64,000 bases of DNA, taken from positions 2,046,001 through 2,110,000 of the forward strand of contig JBAIAC010000027.1 of the NCBI GenBank assembly GCA_037349315.1, read 5' to 3'. This document shows, piece by piece, positions 1 to 55,105 of the stretch. Positions within the stretch are counted from its first letter, which is position 1. Each line of letters opens with the position of its first letter. The notes under the pieces are model-generated. The model was not told the origin of the DNA. It did no database searches and saw nothing but the letters and a program-made list of their open reading frames with translations. The position numbers and the translations under genes are program-made. This DNA comes from Chelydra serpentina. Its lineage: Eukaryota; Chordata; Testudines; Chelydridae.

Positions 1-474
1 TGTGCTAGGTGATTGTTCTAGTCAACAAATATTCCCAAGATTTTCTTTTCTCCCAGTCTAATTGTTCTACCTTGAATATTTGTCATCTGTTGGACCAATC
101 ACCCAAATAATCCAAATATTTTAGATTTTTTTTTTGAGTATGTGGGACAAGGGAAGTATTTTTATGGTAGGTTCAGGGTGGTATTTTAAGCACTCTGTTA
201 ACCCTCCAGTATCTCTTGCTACATGAAACCTGTGCAGTGTTGTTCATAATTATTTTCTTAATTGTTTATTGAAGGTTTAAGGGTAGTAATTCTCCAAGCA
301 GTATAGGAATATGGACAAACAGAAAGATAGTAGCACAACAACAGAAATTGCAGCTGGTATGGAAACAAATAAGAATATCGTCAGATGAGTGTAGCAGGAT
401 GTATTCAAGAGTATAAAGTATAAAACTAAAGCAAGTTTTAAAAAACAAGACTTATCTGAATTTTGCCTCCTTGG

Positions 475-660
475 GATGGAGTCTGGCCTTGTGGTGAAGG
501 TGAAGGGCTGGGAGACCGGAGCCCTGGGTTCCCTTCGTTGCTGTGGTGCTGATTACTTCTGTCATCTTGGGCAAGTCAGTCCCCCACTCCCTGAGTCTGT
601 CCCTCACCAGTCTGTTGCGAGACTAAGTTGATATTAATCTAGTGCATTGGGATCCTTTGA
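475..660 (+). mobile_element. MIR/CORE-type SINE remnant
   Basis: The passage from GGGAGACCGGAGCCCTGGG through CTTGGGCAAGTCAGT to CCTGAGTCTGTCCCTCACC follows the layout of MIR elements (tRNA-related head, 'doctor visit' CTTGGGCAAGTCA core). Heavily diverged, so an ancient copy. Confidence 0.6.
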
Positions 661-726
661 TGGAACCACAATATAAATTTGTTGCTATATTCCAAGGTCC
701 CAACCCCAGAGATTTGTAGATTGGGG

Positions 727-797
727 GTGAAATCCTGACCCTGTGGAAGTCCATAGGAGTTTCACTATTGACTTCAGTAGGGCCAGAATTATACCTT
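727..797. repeat. Palindromic repeat around TTGACTTCAGT
   Basis: The left arm GTGAAATCCTGACCC and right arm GGGCCAGAATT are imperfect reverse complements around CACTATTGACTTCAGTA. Resembles short palindromic interspersed repeats common in amniotes; not assigned to a named family. Confidence 0.45.
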
Positions 798-2439
798 CAG
801 TGTCTTCATCGGGTACACAGCCATGGTTGATGTTCATTATTGATAGTTGGGCTGCCAAAGACTGTTGCAGATGTTTATTTTATTGTGATGAGCAAAGGGA
901 ATTTTCTCAAGAAGGATGTGGATCCAGAGGTTTAGATTTTTGCCTGGCCATAGTGGTGTTCTTCCAGTAGATCAGTGCTAGATGTTTGGCTTCCAGGGTA
1001 CTCTTCAAGAGCCACCTATTCCCACTTATTCAAAATATCAGGTATGCTGGCATTTTCTAATATCAAAGCAGGTTCATCCCCATCCGTTTTGGTATCTGTA
1101 GTTCATCCTTTCAAATAATGAATCCAGTAGGGGATACAAGGGCCCTCTGAAACAGGGTGTATTAATGTTGCCCTGTTAAAATCCACACCTCCAGCAATTC
1201 AGTAGGATTTTAACCTGTGGATAAAAATCTCAGGAAGATAAATAGAGAAAATTGCATGAGCAGAATTATTTCTCAGTTGAATATTTTTTCACAGTTTTCA
1301 TGAGGTGACAACAGCTCTTTAAATCTTACTTCTTATTTCTGCCTTTTATTTCAGCAGAAACGCAGGGCGTGTGTTGCTGTATTTTGGATTGGCAGCAGTC
1401 CTCACTTAAGATCTGCTTTGTGCTTAATAAATTACAGCCCTAGCTAATACTAACGGGCATGGTTGTGGCAGAAGAAACAGTTGGGTCTATGAACAGTTTC
1501 CTCTGCCTAGAGAGGATTTCGGAGTTACAATGTTTAAATTGTACTGGTAAAAAAAATAATGTTTGCATTTTTAATAGTTACCTTAAATAAACGGCTTGAA
1601 ATGTAGACTCGACACTGAAATGCAGCATCCTCAGTTACAAAAAGAAAATGGTTAAAGCTAGTCAGAAGTTCTTCATCATTGAGATAAGAGGGTTTCAGAA
1701 TTCACTGTCAACAATAAATGGCAAAGTATCAGAATATGGCTGAGAAACCCCTTTACAAACTCTGGAGTCCTAAATGTAATGAAATTTCTGGAAGCCTGTG
1801 TTCGATAGATTACAACACTGAGTGATAAGGTCAGATTTGCTAATTTTGCCACCTGAAATTTAACTTGAGTGTTCTTTTGTTAATTGTAGTTTGAGATTGC
1901 AGCAGGTAAGGTAAGTTAGCTTTCTTCATACTTTCACCTCCTACATTGTTGGAGATCCTTCATTGTAAGGCTGCATTGAAATTGCTAGTAGAGTTAGTAT
2001 TTTAGTACTAGCATCCTTGAAATTCATGACATACACCATTTTATTAAATTTAATTTTGGCTTTGTGGTCAAGTCAAACACACATGGGAGATAGGCCCTGA
2101 AGAGTTCCCTGCCTCCTTAGCCATGTATGGAACTTTCAGCAGAGGATTGGATGGGATTTCGTTCTGCTAAACAACATGATGCTATCCTTTTTACTTTGAG
2201 GCTGAGTGTGCTGTTCCTTGAGTGTTCCAGGGCCTTGCTAAAATGTAATGAAAATTATAATTAAAACAATAGCTTTACTTCAGAACACATACATTGGGTT
2301 CCCACTGACAGCATTATCATATTGTCCCCTCCCTATATTGTCATCTTGTCTTAATTTAGATTGTAAATTGTCTGAGAGCAGAAAATCAGTCTGTAGCATG
2401 AAGAGCCATTAACATTTATTGTGCTATACCCATCCTAGG

Positions 2440-3938
2440 GGTACTTAGTTGAAGCAATCTCAGCACTGTTAGCAATTATCTTTGAGAACTCATGGAGGAC
2501 TGGTGAAGTCCCAGAGGAGGAGGAGGGCATACATAGCACCTCTCTTTAAAAGAGGAACAAAGAGGACTGGGGAATCATAGACCAGTCAACCTAACTTCTA
2601 TATCTGGAAAGATACTGGAACAAATTATTAATCAATTTGTAAGCACTTAGAAGATAATAGAATTGTAAGTAATAGCCAACATGCATTTGTCAAGAACAAA
2701 TCATGCCAAACCAACACAATTTCCTGTTTTGACAGGTTTACCGACCTAGTGGATAGGGAGCAGGGAAGGTGTAGATGTGATGTATGTTGATTGTATAGTA
2801 AGGATTTTGACATAGTTCCATATGACGTTCTTATAAACAAACTAGGAAAATATTAACTAGATGAAATTACTATAAGAGGGAGTGCCAAACTGGTTAAAAA
2901 AAATGATTACAAAGATGAGTTATTTCGACGGTTTGCTATCAGACTGAAAGGATGTATTTAGTGAGGTCCTGCATGGGTTTGTCCTGGGTCTGGTGCTTTT
3001 CACCATTTTCATTAATAACTTGAAAAATGGAGTGGAGAGCAGGTTTATAACATATGAAGATGACACCAAGATGAGAAGGGTTGCTAGCATTTTAGAGAAA
3101 AGGATTAGAATTCAAAAAGACCTTGACAAATTGGAGTATTGGTCTGAAATCAACAAGATGAAATTCATTAAAGATAAGAGCAAAGTATGAAGCTTAGGAA
3201 GGAAAAATCAAACACACAAAAACTAAAGGGGAATTGCTGGCTAGACAGTAGTACTGCTGAAAAGGATCCAGGAGTTATAGTGGATCACAAATTGAATGAG
3301 TCAGCAATGTGATGCAATTGTGAAAAAGGCTAATATTATTTTGGGGTGTATTAAGAGGAGTATCACATGCAATACACAGGAAGTAATTGTCCTGCTCTCC
3401 TCAGCACTGGTGATGCCTCAGCTGGAGTACTTTGTCCAATTGTGGTTACCACACTTTAGGAAAGATATGAACAAATTGGAGAGATTCCAGAGGAGAGCAA
3501 CAAAAATGATAAAAGGTTTAGAAACCTGGATCTTTGAGGAAGGGTTAAAAAAAAACCTGGTCATTGTTTAGTCTTGAGAAAAGAAAACGAGGGAGGACCT
3601 GATAAGTCTTCAGATGTATTAAGGGCTGTTTTAAAAAGGATTGTGATCAATTTGTTCTCCACGTCCACTGAAGGTAGGACAAGAAGTAATGGGAGTAATT
3701 TGCAGCAAGGAAGATTCAGGTTAGATGTTAGGAAAAAACTTTTAACTATAAGGATAGTTAAATTCTAGAATAGGCTTCCAAGAGAAGTTGTGGAATCCCC
3801 ATCATTGGAGGTTTTTAAGAACAGGTTGGGCAAACCTGTCAAGAATGGTCTAGGTTTACTTGGTCCTGCCTCAGCATGGGGGGCTGGACTATATAGTCTC
3901 TTGAGGTTCCCTCCAGCCCTACATTTCTATGATTTTAT
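2440..3938 (+). mobile_element. CR1 LINE, 5'-truncated and degenerate
   Basis: About 1.5 kb of CR1 reverse-transcriptase region and 3' UTR. Fragments in shifting frames read LLFTIFINNLKNGVESRFI, YEDDTKM (the active-site box, normally ADD), LDKLEYWSEINKMKF, a QLEYFVQLW-type motif and the FQRRATKMIKGLE segment. The 3' end GGACTATATAGTCTCTTGAG to TTCTATGATTTT is the typical CR1 tail. Multiple stops and frameshifts: a dead copy lying in TAOK1 sense orientation. Confidence 0.85.
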
Positions 3939-4490
3939 AAGTTGTAAATAATGCTGGACAAGAAATGCAAGAATCAGAATTTGAAAATAAGCGTATGTCT
4001 CTTTATAGCAAACACCTTCATTTATGTTATCTACTTTGTATCACACTCAACATTTATCCTTTCCCTGCAGCCTCAGAAAGGTGTCCAGTGTTTGCAGCTG
4101 ATGTCAGAAACATTGGAGTAATTTTGGCCATATGATATTGCAGTATGTTCCCTTCTGTTTGGAGTGGAATGGGAGAGTCGGCCTTGATTTCACTTGTTCA
4201 GATTACTTATGGCAGGGCCGTGGGGAAGGGCAGAGTTGGTTAGAGAAGATCTATTCTGCTGCTTAAAATCAGAAAAAACACATTTACAGAGATGCTCTTT
4301 AGTGTAGAAGCAACTTACAAAGAGCTGATGGATGCTGACAATAGATGGCATGAGTTGAGAATCACATCCCACAAATAGGAGTGTGATTTTTTTTTTTTAA
4401 TTCAGTTTCTGAATATATCCAACATTCATCACCCCTAGTGAAATGTATTATTTTAACTTTCTATATCCAGGCTAACTATTAAATGGATAA

Positions 4491-45819
<41,329 letters not shown>

Positions 45820-47919
45820 CTGAAACAAGAACTGAGGGTGGCAATTCCACTGGAGCTGTCTGCCAACAGAAACTGTCTACAGATACGTCCCAGCAGCCTC
45901 CTCAGTGCGGGACTGCAGAGTGATGCTGGGTGAACATGGAGTATTGTATTCATTTTGTAAAGCACTCTGTTTTGTGTTTACTAACTGGGATGTCATAGTA
46001 TTTGGCTGCAGGGTTTGGTTTTGTTAATGTTTATGTTTTGGGGGGGACTGGGGAGGGGATCTAAGACATATATGCAACTAGTCAGAGAAGTTGGCTGTCG
46101 GTTATGGCATTAAAGCTGCACAAGGGCCTCAGACTGCTTTCATCACCCCATCCCTACAGAGTGGTAGGAAGAGTTCAAACCTTCGCTAATGTCCAAAAAT
46201 CTTAACAGCCGCCTGAGCAGACCGGGTGGGCTGAAAATAAGTCCCTATCTGGCGGAGGAACAGCTGTATTTTCTGCCCATTGTTTATCATGGACTTGGCC
46301 ACATTTCTAGGTGTAGTCTCAGGAAGAGAGGGATTAAAGGAACTGTAGGTGAGGTAGAGGGGCAAGAGGAAAGGCTTTGCCTGCTGAGATGACAGGGATC
46401 AACACAGACCCTTGCCACCCACGTGCACACTTTCTATTGCACTAAGAGGTGAGCTTTCTCCAAGGGCCTAGGGCGGCGTCCTGGGCACCCCGTTGGTAGA
46501 TGTGTGTGCAGGGGGAGGGCCAGGAATGTTTAAAATCCAGCTTAGCATCTTTGCCACTCCCCTGGCTGTGCTGGTGGCAGGGGAGTCGTGCTTTGGAGGA
46601 GGTTGGGAAGAAGAGCACTTGTATGGCTAATACTGTGACATCTCACCTTAGCTAAGCATCAGAATAATTCTTGGAGCCCTAAATAGTTCTTTTGCTGTGT
46701 TCTTCAGAAACCTTGGACTTGCAGCCAATCAGTCTGAAATGCCAGAGGTATTTTGAAAGATGCCATAGTCACAAAATGCCATTGATCGGGGGTTTCATTA
46801 CTACACTACATACACCAATTTATTATCTTTTGGCTTGTTGCAATTTCCTGTTTACATGTTGAGTGTAGCCAACTGTTTAAATGTTTAGTTGCCATAGTGT
46901 ACCAGGAGGAGCTGAGCCAATGACTCTTTACCAGCTGCTGACTAACCTACATCATCACTGTAGATCTTGCTGCATGTGAGGCTCCTTTATATTATTTTGG
47001 TTGCCGCAGTTCTTTACAACTTTACAGGCCATTGAGACTTAGCGATCATTTGGCAACATGTCACACCACATGTAGGAAGCACTATTTCCAGATGGCTCTT
47101 TTCAGAGCTGCTGTACTACTGAAAGGGAGCAAAAGAGGTTGGGAAGTAAATTTTAAAAAATTAAATTAAAAAGGTCAGGGAGTCTGAAAATAAATGGAAT
47201 GACTTTTGTGGCTATGTCTCAACCCTTAATGCTGGAAGTGGGAAGTGTCGTGAAAGACTAGTACCAATGGTGGGGAGCTCTGGGCAGGTCAGCACCATGA
47301 GATTAAGATGAGAGCAGATAGATTAAGCTTGGTTTGAGGTAAAGATTTTCTTCCTGGGGACTGACCAGCCAGAGTTCTTTGTAAATTACTTTCCTTGCAC
47401 ACTAATCATTTTGAAGAAAACACTAGCTGCTAACTCTAGGATTTGCCTTTAACATGTTTATAGGGCTCAAAAGCAAGGTTTTCCGAATGTGTTTGTCCAT
47501 GTGACATATTTATATAGAAATACTCCAGTGTCTCGCTGCTGTTCAGTTTTCTCAACAGTGTGACATTCTTTTGTTAACTAAATTATAATCCACTCCAGAT
47601 CCTTAACTCTTAGCCAATGTCTGGTGAATCCAAACTTCAGGATTTCCAGTCTCGGTATATCATATCGCTCGGAACAAAGATGGACACTTTACCAAAATAC
47701 GTTTGATTAACCCTTTGGCAGGGCCTGGTAGTATTAACAGTGTACGCAGAAGTTTGGGATGAGGCGGTGGAGCCACTGGGGAAGATGCCCGTTGGTTACC
47801 CTGTAGGACAGGTATGTTTGGGACAAAGATGAACTCTGACTCCCTATTCCCTTTGAGACACTTCTCTATGTGGGATGGATGTTGTCTCTTCTAGCTGTTC
47901 TTTTGCATTAAAATGTTCA

Positions 47920-47925
47920 AATAAA
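47920..47925 (+). terminator. TAOK1: Candidate proximal poly(A) signal of TAOK1
   Basis: Canonical AATAAA about 2.1 kb after the stop, followed by GGTGATTTTCCTT, a plausible downstream element. It would give a shorter mRNA that leaves out the minisatellite. Confidence 0.45.
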
Positions 47926-48705
47926 ACAGGAAAATGAAGGTGATTTTCCTTAATTTCAAGAAAAAAAAATCAAAAGCCAAAAACCTATATTGGATCTTAC
48001 CACCTTGGTGTGGAGGGTGTATCCAGAGCATGGTGCTAATATGCAATGTTTAGAGGTTCTCACCTCATCATAATCCCAGACAGCAGCAGTGTTGGGCCAC
48101 CACTGTACTTCAAAATTCAGGGGTTTCATTCTTTTGCTTCTGTTATGGTTTGAATTTGGCCAAAGTCTCTGGCTTAAATTGAGCTACTTCAAGAAGAGTT
48201 CCCTCAAACCATCTATTTGTGTAATGTAAAGCATGACTAAATGCTGGACCCAAATGATGTCTATCCCATATTGGCTTTTTTGTATCCAAAAGAATTGTGT
48301 AGTAACCATTTTTACATGTATATCATGTGCAGACCTGGACTAGTCCAATGAGTTAATATTTTAATTAAAATAGTTTGCAAAAACTGATTCAGATCAACTG
48401 GTCTAAATGTGTGTGTCTCTGTATGTACATGTGGGGAACAGAAGCTACCTTCCGAGTGAGTTTGATCTCAAGAGATATCTCCCAATTACTCAGTTGTTGT
48501 AATCTGTGGGAATTGATTCATATTGTGTATACGAGGAGGTAAATTAGTGTATATATAATGTATATGTTATAGATATCATATATATCACATACATAGCTTT
48601 GTGAGATATATGTATAAATATAAAATCAAAATATTCCAGAGACGCAAACACTTTCTGAATCAGTTTGCAAACTCCATTTTAAAAAAATTAAAACGAACTA
48701 CTCCA

Positions 48706-49560
48706 CACTGTACTGTACCTCCCACCCACTCACACTGCTGCGCTGTACTGTATCCACCCACCCACTCATGCTGCCGCGCTGTACTGTACCCACCTGCCCA
48801 CGCCGCCGCGCTGTACTGTACCCACCTGCCCACGCCGCCGCGCTGTACTTGTACCCACCCACGCCGCCGCGCTGTACTTGTACCCACCCACCCACGCCGC
48901 CGCGCTGTACTTGTACCCACCCACCCACGCCGCCGCGCTGTACTTGTACCCACCCACCCACGCCGCCGTGCTGTACTTGTACCCACCCACGCTGCCGCGC
49001 TGTACTGTACCCACCCACCCACACCGCCGTGCTGTACTTGTACCCACCCACGCTGCCGCGCTGTACTGTACCCACCTGCCCACGCTGCCGCGCTGTACTT
49101 GTACCCACCCACGCTGCCGCGCTGTACTTGTACCCACCCACGCTGCCGCGCTGTACTTGTACCCACCTGCCCACGCTGCCGCGCTGTACTTGTACCCACC
49201 CACGCTGCCGCGCTGTACTTGTACCCACCCACTCATGCTGCCGCGCTGTACTGTACCCACCTGCCCGCGCTGCCGCGCTGTACTTGTACCCACCCACGCT
49301 GCCGCGCTGTACTGTACCCACCCGCCCACTCAGGCCGCCGCGCTGTACTTGTACCCACCCACTCACCGCCGTGCTGTACTTGTACCCACCCACTCACCGC
49401 CGTGCTGTACTTGTACCCACCCACTCACCACCGCGCTGTACTGTACCCACCCGCCCACCCACGCCGCCGCACTGTACTGTACCCACCCACTCACCGCCGC
49501 GCTGTACTTGTACCCACCCGCCCACTCTCGCCGCCGCGCTGTACTGTACCCACACACTCA
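48706..49560. repeat. GC-rich minisatellite in the predicted TAOK1 3' UTR (about 27 units)
   Basis: About 27 tandem units of 29-37 bp (mean near 32) built from GCTGTACTTGTACCCACCCA or GCTGTACTGTACCCACC, plus a variable CCCACGCYGCCGC spacer. Variants differ in TACTTGTA versus TACTGTA and in the number of CACC insertions. Units are diverged, so the array is older than the one at 21179. No stop codons in several frames on both strands, giving artefactual frames up to 334 codons. Confidence 0.95.
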
Positions 49561-50399
49561 TGCCCCAACCAAGGCTTTAAAAATATTGTAATCTGTAAAT
49601 TGTGAAAATTACTCCCAGTGTCTCAGCAAGATGCTAGTTTTCCATCTTCTATTTGAGGATTAACACTGGGAAAATGTCTCTGGGTATATTACTTTACAAT
49701 TTTTATCACAGTATTTTAAAATACTGGTGCCAGCTTGACACCTACAGTATATTATTCTGTGTTTGTGTTTTTCCCCTTTGCACAGACCTTACACTCTGAT
49801 GAAAGTTTAGTCCAGAGGTGCACTAGCAGGAGAGTTGGCATTTTTCACCTCTAATCATATTACACGTCTTTCGGGTTTGTTAATTCAAATCAGTGCAAGG
49901 GACCACGTTTGCTTTGTTTGTTGTGGTGTCTGGAAAACAGAGGCCACCTCTCCCGTCCCCATTGAATGTTGTGCACTTAATTCCTTGAAAACAACACTGG
50001 AACTTTCACCTGCATTCAATCTACCCCTGTAAACTTCAAAGTGGTTGAAAGACAAACACGGGACTGTCCAGTAACAGAGCATTGAATGGAGAAGTCCCCG
50101 CGGACATTTCTTATCTACAAGTCCTGCCTTGGGGCAGACTAGGGCTGCTGTACTTTCAGTACATCCGCAGTCAATTGTCTGTAATACAGTGCCCAGAGTA
50201 CACGGTGCTGGACACTGGAATAATACTGCTTATTATCACAAAGGGGGAACTGGCCAGTTGAACTCAAAACCGTGATCCTGTCCACTCTTCATTGGCGAAA
50301 ATAAATTGTATTATACCAATACCTACTGATACTCTGTTCAATACGCACATCTCTCTGGAGAGAGATCTAATGGTATCTCATTTGTATGTATATATACAC

Positions 50400-50423
50400 T
50401 GTGTGTGTGTGCGCGCGCACACA
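50400..50423. repeat. Alternating TG/CG/CA run
   Basis: A 24-bp perfect purine-pyrimidine alternation, (TG)6 then CGCGCG then CACACA. Potential Z-DNA former, preceded by TATATATACAC. Confidence 0.8.
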
Positions 50424-53400
50424 ACGCATGCTGTGCATTTCTGTCAGGGCACTTAGCATTCCCTCAGCTGATAAGCTGACAGGACAGTTTGTGCAGCGGG
50501 GCTGTTATGGGGAGGATGTGAGCAGAAGTGCACAAGGGTTGACTGGAGTGGGCAAGCCCTGGTTTAAATCCTGCCCTGTGTTTTGCAGGCTGTTGGAGGG
50601 TTCTGTAGCTGCTGCGGGCGTGTGAAAGGAGGGACGGGCGGTCCTGAGGGGTACAGCAAAGTTCGAAGGCAGCGCAGAAAGCAAGGTTGCATTGCACTAT
50701 GGAAGTAGCATGGGGAGCTACTGGTGCTGTTTGCAGCATGCTTGGAGTCAGTGTGCTCTGAGGAAGGGCAGTGGTACATAAGAGTGAAATGCTCCGCAGT
50801 CTGAGCTCAGAATCCCTAGGGGTGGTTCATCTCAAAAGATCACAAACCCCATATAGTCTTCATTAACTTTCTACATTTCTGGGGTTCAGCTGCCACTAAC
50901 TATAAACACTGCTCTCTGCACCTTCGGTGTTATTCCGTGTGCATTAAGCTAAGACCAAAACATAAGATAAAACTGTGAAGTTACTTCTTCTTAGCTCCCT
51001 TCTTTATCCTTCTCCCCACCCATTCCTTCCAGAGCATGGGCACGTGTCTCTAAGTCCCGTTCCCCACCACCAGTGGACAGCGGTGGGGACAGCACTGGGA
51101 ACAGCATCATTTTCTTCCTTGATGCCCGGTCTGTGTGCAGGCTTCTGAGTGAGGGGGTAACAGCTGGACAGAGTCAGCCCTTAGAACCTGATTTTCTAGG
51201 TCTGGAAACCTTCTGCAGATTCCTGGCATCTCCCCCACCCCACCCGCCCTTGGATAGCAATGAGGCTTCTGGCAGTTTGGGGAGAGGTGGTCTGTTCCTG
51301 CGTGTGTCAGGTCAGAGTTGCCCATATGAAGGGCATCTCCTTTGTTAGTGGGGGGTGTTCCTGCAGTCTCAGACCTCGCTAGCGTAACAGCATGCCACGC
51401 ACAAGGTCTCTGTTCCTCTTGGTGTGTGTGGATGCTCATGGCAGTGGTGTGTACATACCAAAGGGAAGCCACCAAAGACCTGTTCTTCTGGGTTATAGTT
51501 ACTCTCTGCAGTGTGGCTCCTTTGAAAGCAGGGTTGTAGCCTTTCTTTTTCAGTGTCTCCAACAAGCTTTTGGCTTCCCTACCCTGTCAGCAGGAGTGTC
51601 TGTTCTTTTAAAACTGTCCATGCTCCTGGTTTAAAGACTATGGGACCGTTCCACCCCCGCACTTCCCTGGACTCCCATCAGATTGTGAGCTTAGAAGTGG
51701 GTTTTGTGTCCTTAAGAAAGGTTGGTAGCAAGAACTTGGGATGGATGTATGTCTTGCTGTGTTCGTTTGAGTATGCACTGTCAGGATTCGTTTCCGTGGG
51801 AGCCAGTGGAGAAATGTTTGCGAGACTGTGCTTAGGGGTGCAGGGAGCTTTCAGATCCGGGAAGAAGCCAGCTGACTTAGTGGTTTTATTAAAACATTAC
51901 CGCAAAAGAGAGACGGACGCAGATAACCCTGATTCCTGTTGTGTAACAGAATTGAACCAGTTGGGCCTGTCAGGGTCACTCACATGCCTGGGATACCCCG
52001 TTCCCAACCCTTGGCTAAGTGCCGGAGGAAGAAAGCCTGGCTCTGGGGAAATATCGCATACAGCAGCAAACAAGCAGTTGCCCCGAGCTGTGGGCCTCGG
52101 AATGCCTTCACTTCTGGAGGTACATTTACCCCACCTATCTGCCATGCAGCCATGTTCTGTAAATCCAGGGTGAGCCCCTCTGGATGCACACGCTCAGCCT
52201 GGGAGTCTGTAGGTAGTCTGCCAACAAGAGACGGGAGTTACCACCACTCAGTGTGCACAAAATCAGGGGTATCTCCTGTCCCCTGACTTACCCCTCCCAG
52301 TACGGGTACCTCAGAACGTGCACCATTCGCATTTTCACTGGCAATTGGTGGTGTGATTGTGAGTGAAAATATTGTAATTATCTGTAAATATGTAGTTAAC
52401 AAATTGACCTCGTTCCTGTATTTTTTAAGTTTTTGTACTAAAGTTTATAGATACAGTATGTGCCAACTAGAGAGGAGCTACTGTCATTGCCAGGTGTAGC
52501 CCAGGCTGGGTGACACTGTAGGATTCCTGCTAAATATTGGAAGGGCGGGCGGGGAGATAAGGGAGAATAATGGCTTCATTTGCTGTCGAGGTGGAAATGC
52601 TTCTGGAACTAACAAAACATGATTGAGCCGTATCTTTTATAGTCACCATTTAAGTTGGGTTCCCTGTGTTGTAGATGTGGGTATGTAAAACCTCTGCCCT
52701 TTCAGTCTAAATGCAAAGTGCGGTGATGTGGACAGTGCAAAGGATAGAAGTGTTGGCTTGGAGCTTTTTCTGGGGCTGATACTCACATAAACTAAGCCCA
52801 ATTTCTCGCTATCCCTTTCAACAGCACCCTTTTCTCTTATTTACAGAATTGTAAAGAAAATACATATTCTCCCCCCCCCCAAAAGCGTTTTGATGCCAGG
52901 ATAATCTAAAGAGCATGTAAACCGTTGGAGAAGAAATTAATGTTATGAAGCTCATTGCCTGCTTTTAGTGCCAGTATAATACATTTCTATGGCAACTCTG
53001 AGCTCAGCAGAGTTTGGAAATGAGCACACAGTAGTTAATGAACTGAAGTATGTAATCGCTGCTTTTGCATGGCTTGGCATCAGTGTTAGACTAGGGCCAC
53101 CTGAAAGCACTGGAGGCAAATTCTTGATTGGAAATGGTTGTTGCTTAAGTTTCCCTTGACTAAATGCATTGCTGAGGCATGGTGTGTGCTCCTAGTCATT
53201 GCATGTGGTCAAGGAATGGAATATGCAGAGGTGGGGGACAGTTCTCTGCCATCGAGCAGGCTCTCCGTGCAGACTGGTGGGTGTACTCCCACTGCCCTGC
53301 ATGCAGATGCTTAGGTGGTTGAGATGTGGCCACAGCTGGCTTGCATTGTAGTTTGTTTTCAACACCCATTACTAAATGAGGGAGTCTTTTTCCCCTGGAT

Positions 53401-54922
53401 TGCATATGAATGAAATAATCTGTCACACCTCACTTGTCCCACCTTCACTGAGTAGCTCATGGCGTAGGCAAATCTGCAACCCTGGAATAACTCTGAGAGC
53501 TAGAGGTCTACAAGAAAAGAGAGTTTCATGACCACCACTAGAGAGACCAGTCATTGGAGGATGTTTAAGTTTCCCTGGAGGCTGTTGGGATGTGAACTCT
53601 TCAAGACACTGACAGGATCAAAGAAGGGAGGAAAAGCAGAGATAGAGAGGTGTGGGTGATGGGTGTGGTTTCTGGCAATCAAAACCACCTGCTTCCTTTC
53701 TTCAACCTTCCTTTTTCTCCTAACCCCTCTCAGCCCTCTCCCGAGCTTGCTTGGAAGAGGGACACTTTATCTGACCCAACCAACTCAAATGGGGGGTGGG
53801 TCTGATATAAATAAATTAACACTAAAAATCAAATATAGAACGTTCTACATAAACAAAAGGCTATACCGACTTGAAAATTGTAAATGCTGAAGTTTTTATT
53901 AACACTTGGGTTGCTAAAATTCCTATTTATGTTATTCCATGGAAATCATTAACCCATTTAAAACTTAAGGCGAACAGTTATGAAAATGCCGGATTAACAG
54001 GAGGACTTTAGCTGTCAGAGCCCCCTTGGTTTAGTATACAAGAGAGGTAGCATAACATGCATTAAGAAGGGTAGGAGAAGGCTGTGTGAGGTGTGTATAG
54101 TGTATATTTTTAAAATAGCTTGCTTGTATTGTGAAGACTTTAAAGACAAACTTGAGAATTCTAACATAACTATTAACAAATTTAACATAAGTTATCCCAC
54201 TGGGTTCGGAGCGTCTTGAATGTATAATCTTTTTGTAACCCAGAATGATTTATTCTTCTACCAGTCAGCCAGACATCTTATTTATATGTTTAATTTTGTA
54301 TATCACTTTCCCTTTTGTTGTCATGATTTCCAGCATGCTTCTGGTGGTTTGCACAAGTATTGTGTAAACTAAAATTTTAACTTGAACCTGACATTTTTAC
54401 TTTCTTGGATTTTCTTCCTCCACACTTTTTGGGGAGACCTGGGGGGTGGGGTGTATTTTCCATTTGCAGCTTCTGGGTGAATGCCTGGTCTTCTGCCAGT
54501 CGTCTAAAAATGCGTCACTGTCAGTTGCTTTATAAGAAAATAAAAATGTCACCTTATCAGTTCTAGGTAACGCCTGGGGAGGAGGGCAAGTGCACACCTG
54601 TAGCAGCACAAATCTGGCTTTGGTTGCGAAACGAAGGCAAAGCTTGGCCTTAACTAGGTAGCTGAAGAGCTACCCTAAGTCCCACGTGTTCTCACCACAG
54701 CCAGACACAGGCCCAGCTGCCGTGACCTGCGGTGGGAGCTCTGCTGGTGCGAGGGCTGCAGTGGGTAGCCATGTTCCCACAATGGTAGTGGGAGTTAAAA
54801 TCACCATGTCCCTCTCGGCTGCTGCCTGTGGGGTCACTGTCACACTCCTTGCTGTGTGCCTGTTAACCTGTGGGTGGGAAGAGCGATGCTCTCAGACACC
54901 AATTAATGTTTGCTCTCCCCTT

Positions 54923-54943
54923 CCCCCCCCCCCCCCCCCCCCC
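54923..54943. repeat. Poly-C homopolymer (21 C)
   Basis: Uninterrupted run of 21 C followed by GCTTCCC, within the predicted TAOK1 3' UTR. Length is prone to sequencing error. Confidence 0.9.
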
Positions 54944-55105
54944 GCTTCCCTAACAAGCTTCCGCTCATGATCAAGAACTCTTCCCTAAGGCCCCAGCCTC
55001 TGTCCTTGGCCAGTAGGGGGCTCGTTCATTCTGGGGCATCATGGGGGGCGGGTGGGGGGGCGTAATCAAGGCTTTAACAAAGCAAGGCCAGGAGCCGAGC
55101 ATCAC

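Noticed and set aside
2993..3571. Reverse-transcriptase-like frames (65 and 91 codons)
   Set aside because: Pieces of a decayed CR1 LINE with stops between them, not a host gene.
48601..49605. Open frame of 334 codons on + and frames of 190-231 codons on - over the 3' UTR minisatellite
   Set aside because: The repeat unit simply lacks stop codons in several frames on both strands; the peptides are tandem artefacts without domain or splice support.
51553..52173. 206-codon + strand frame in the TAOK1 3' UTR
   Set aside because: No recognisable domain, no splice context and no homology I recognise; a chance frame in a long UTR.
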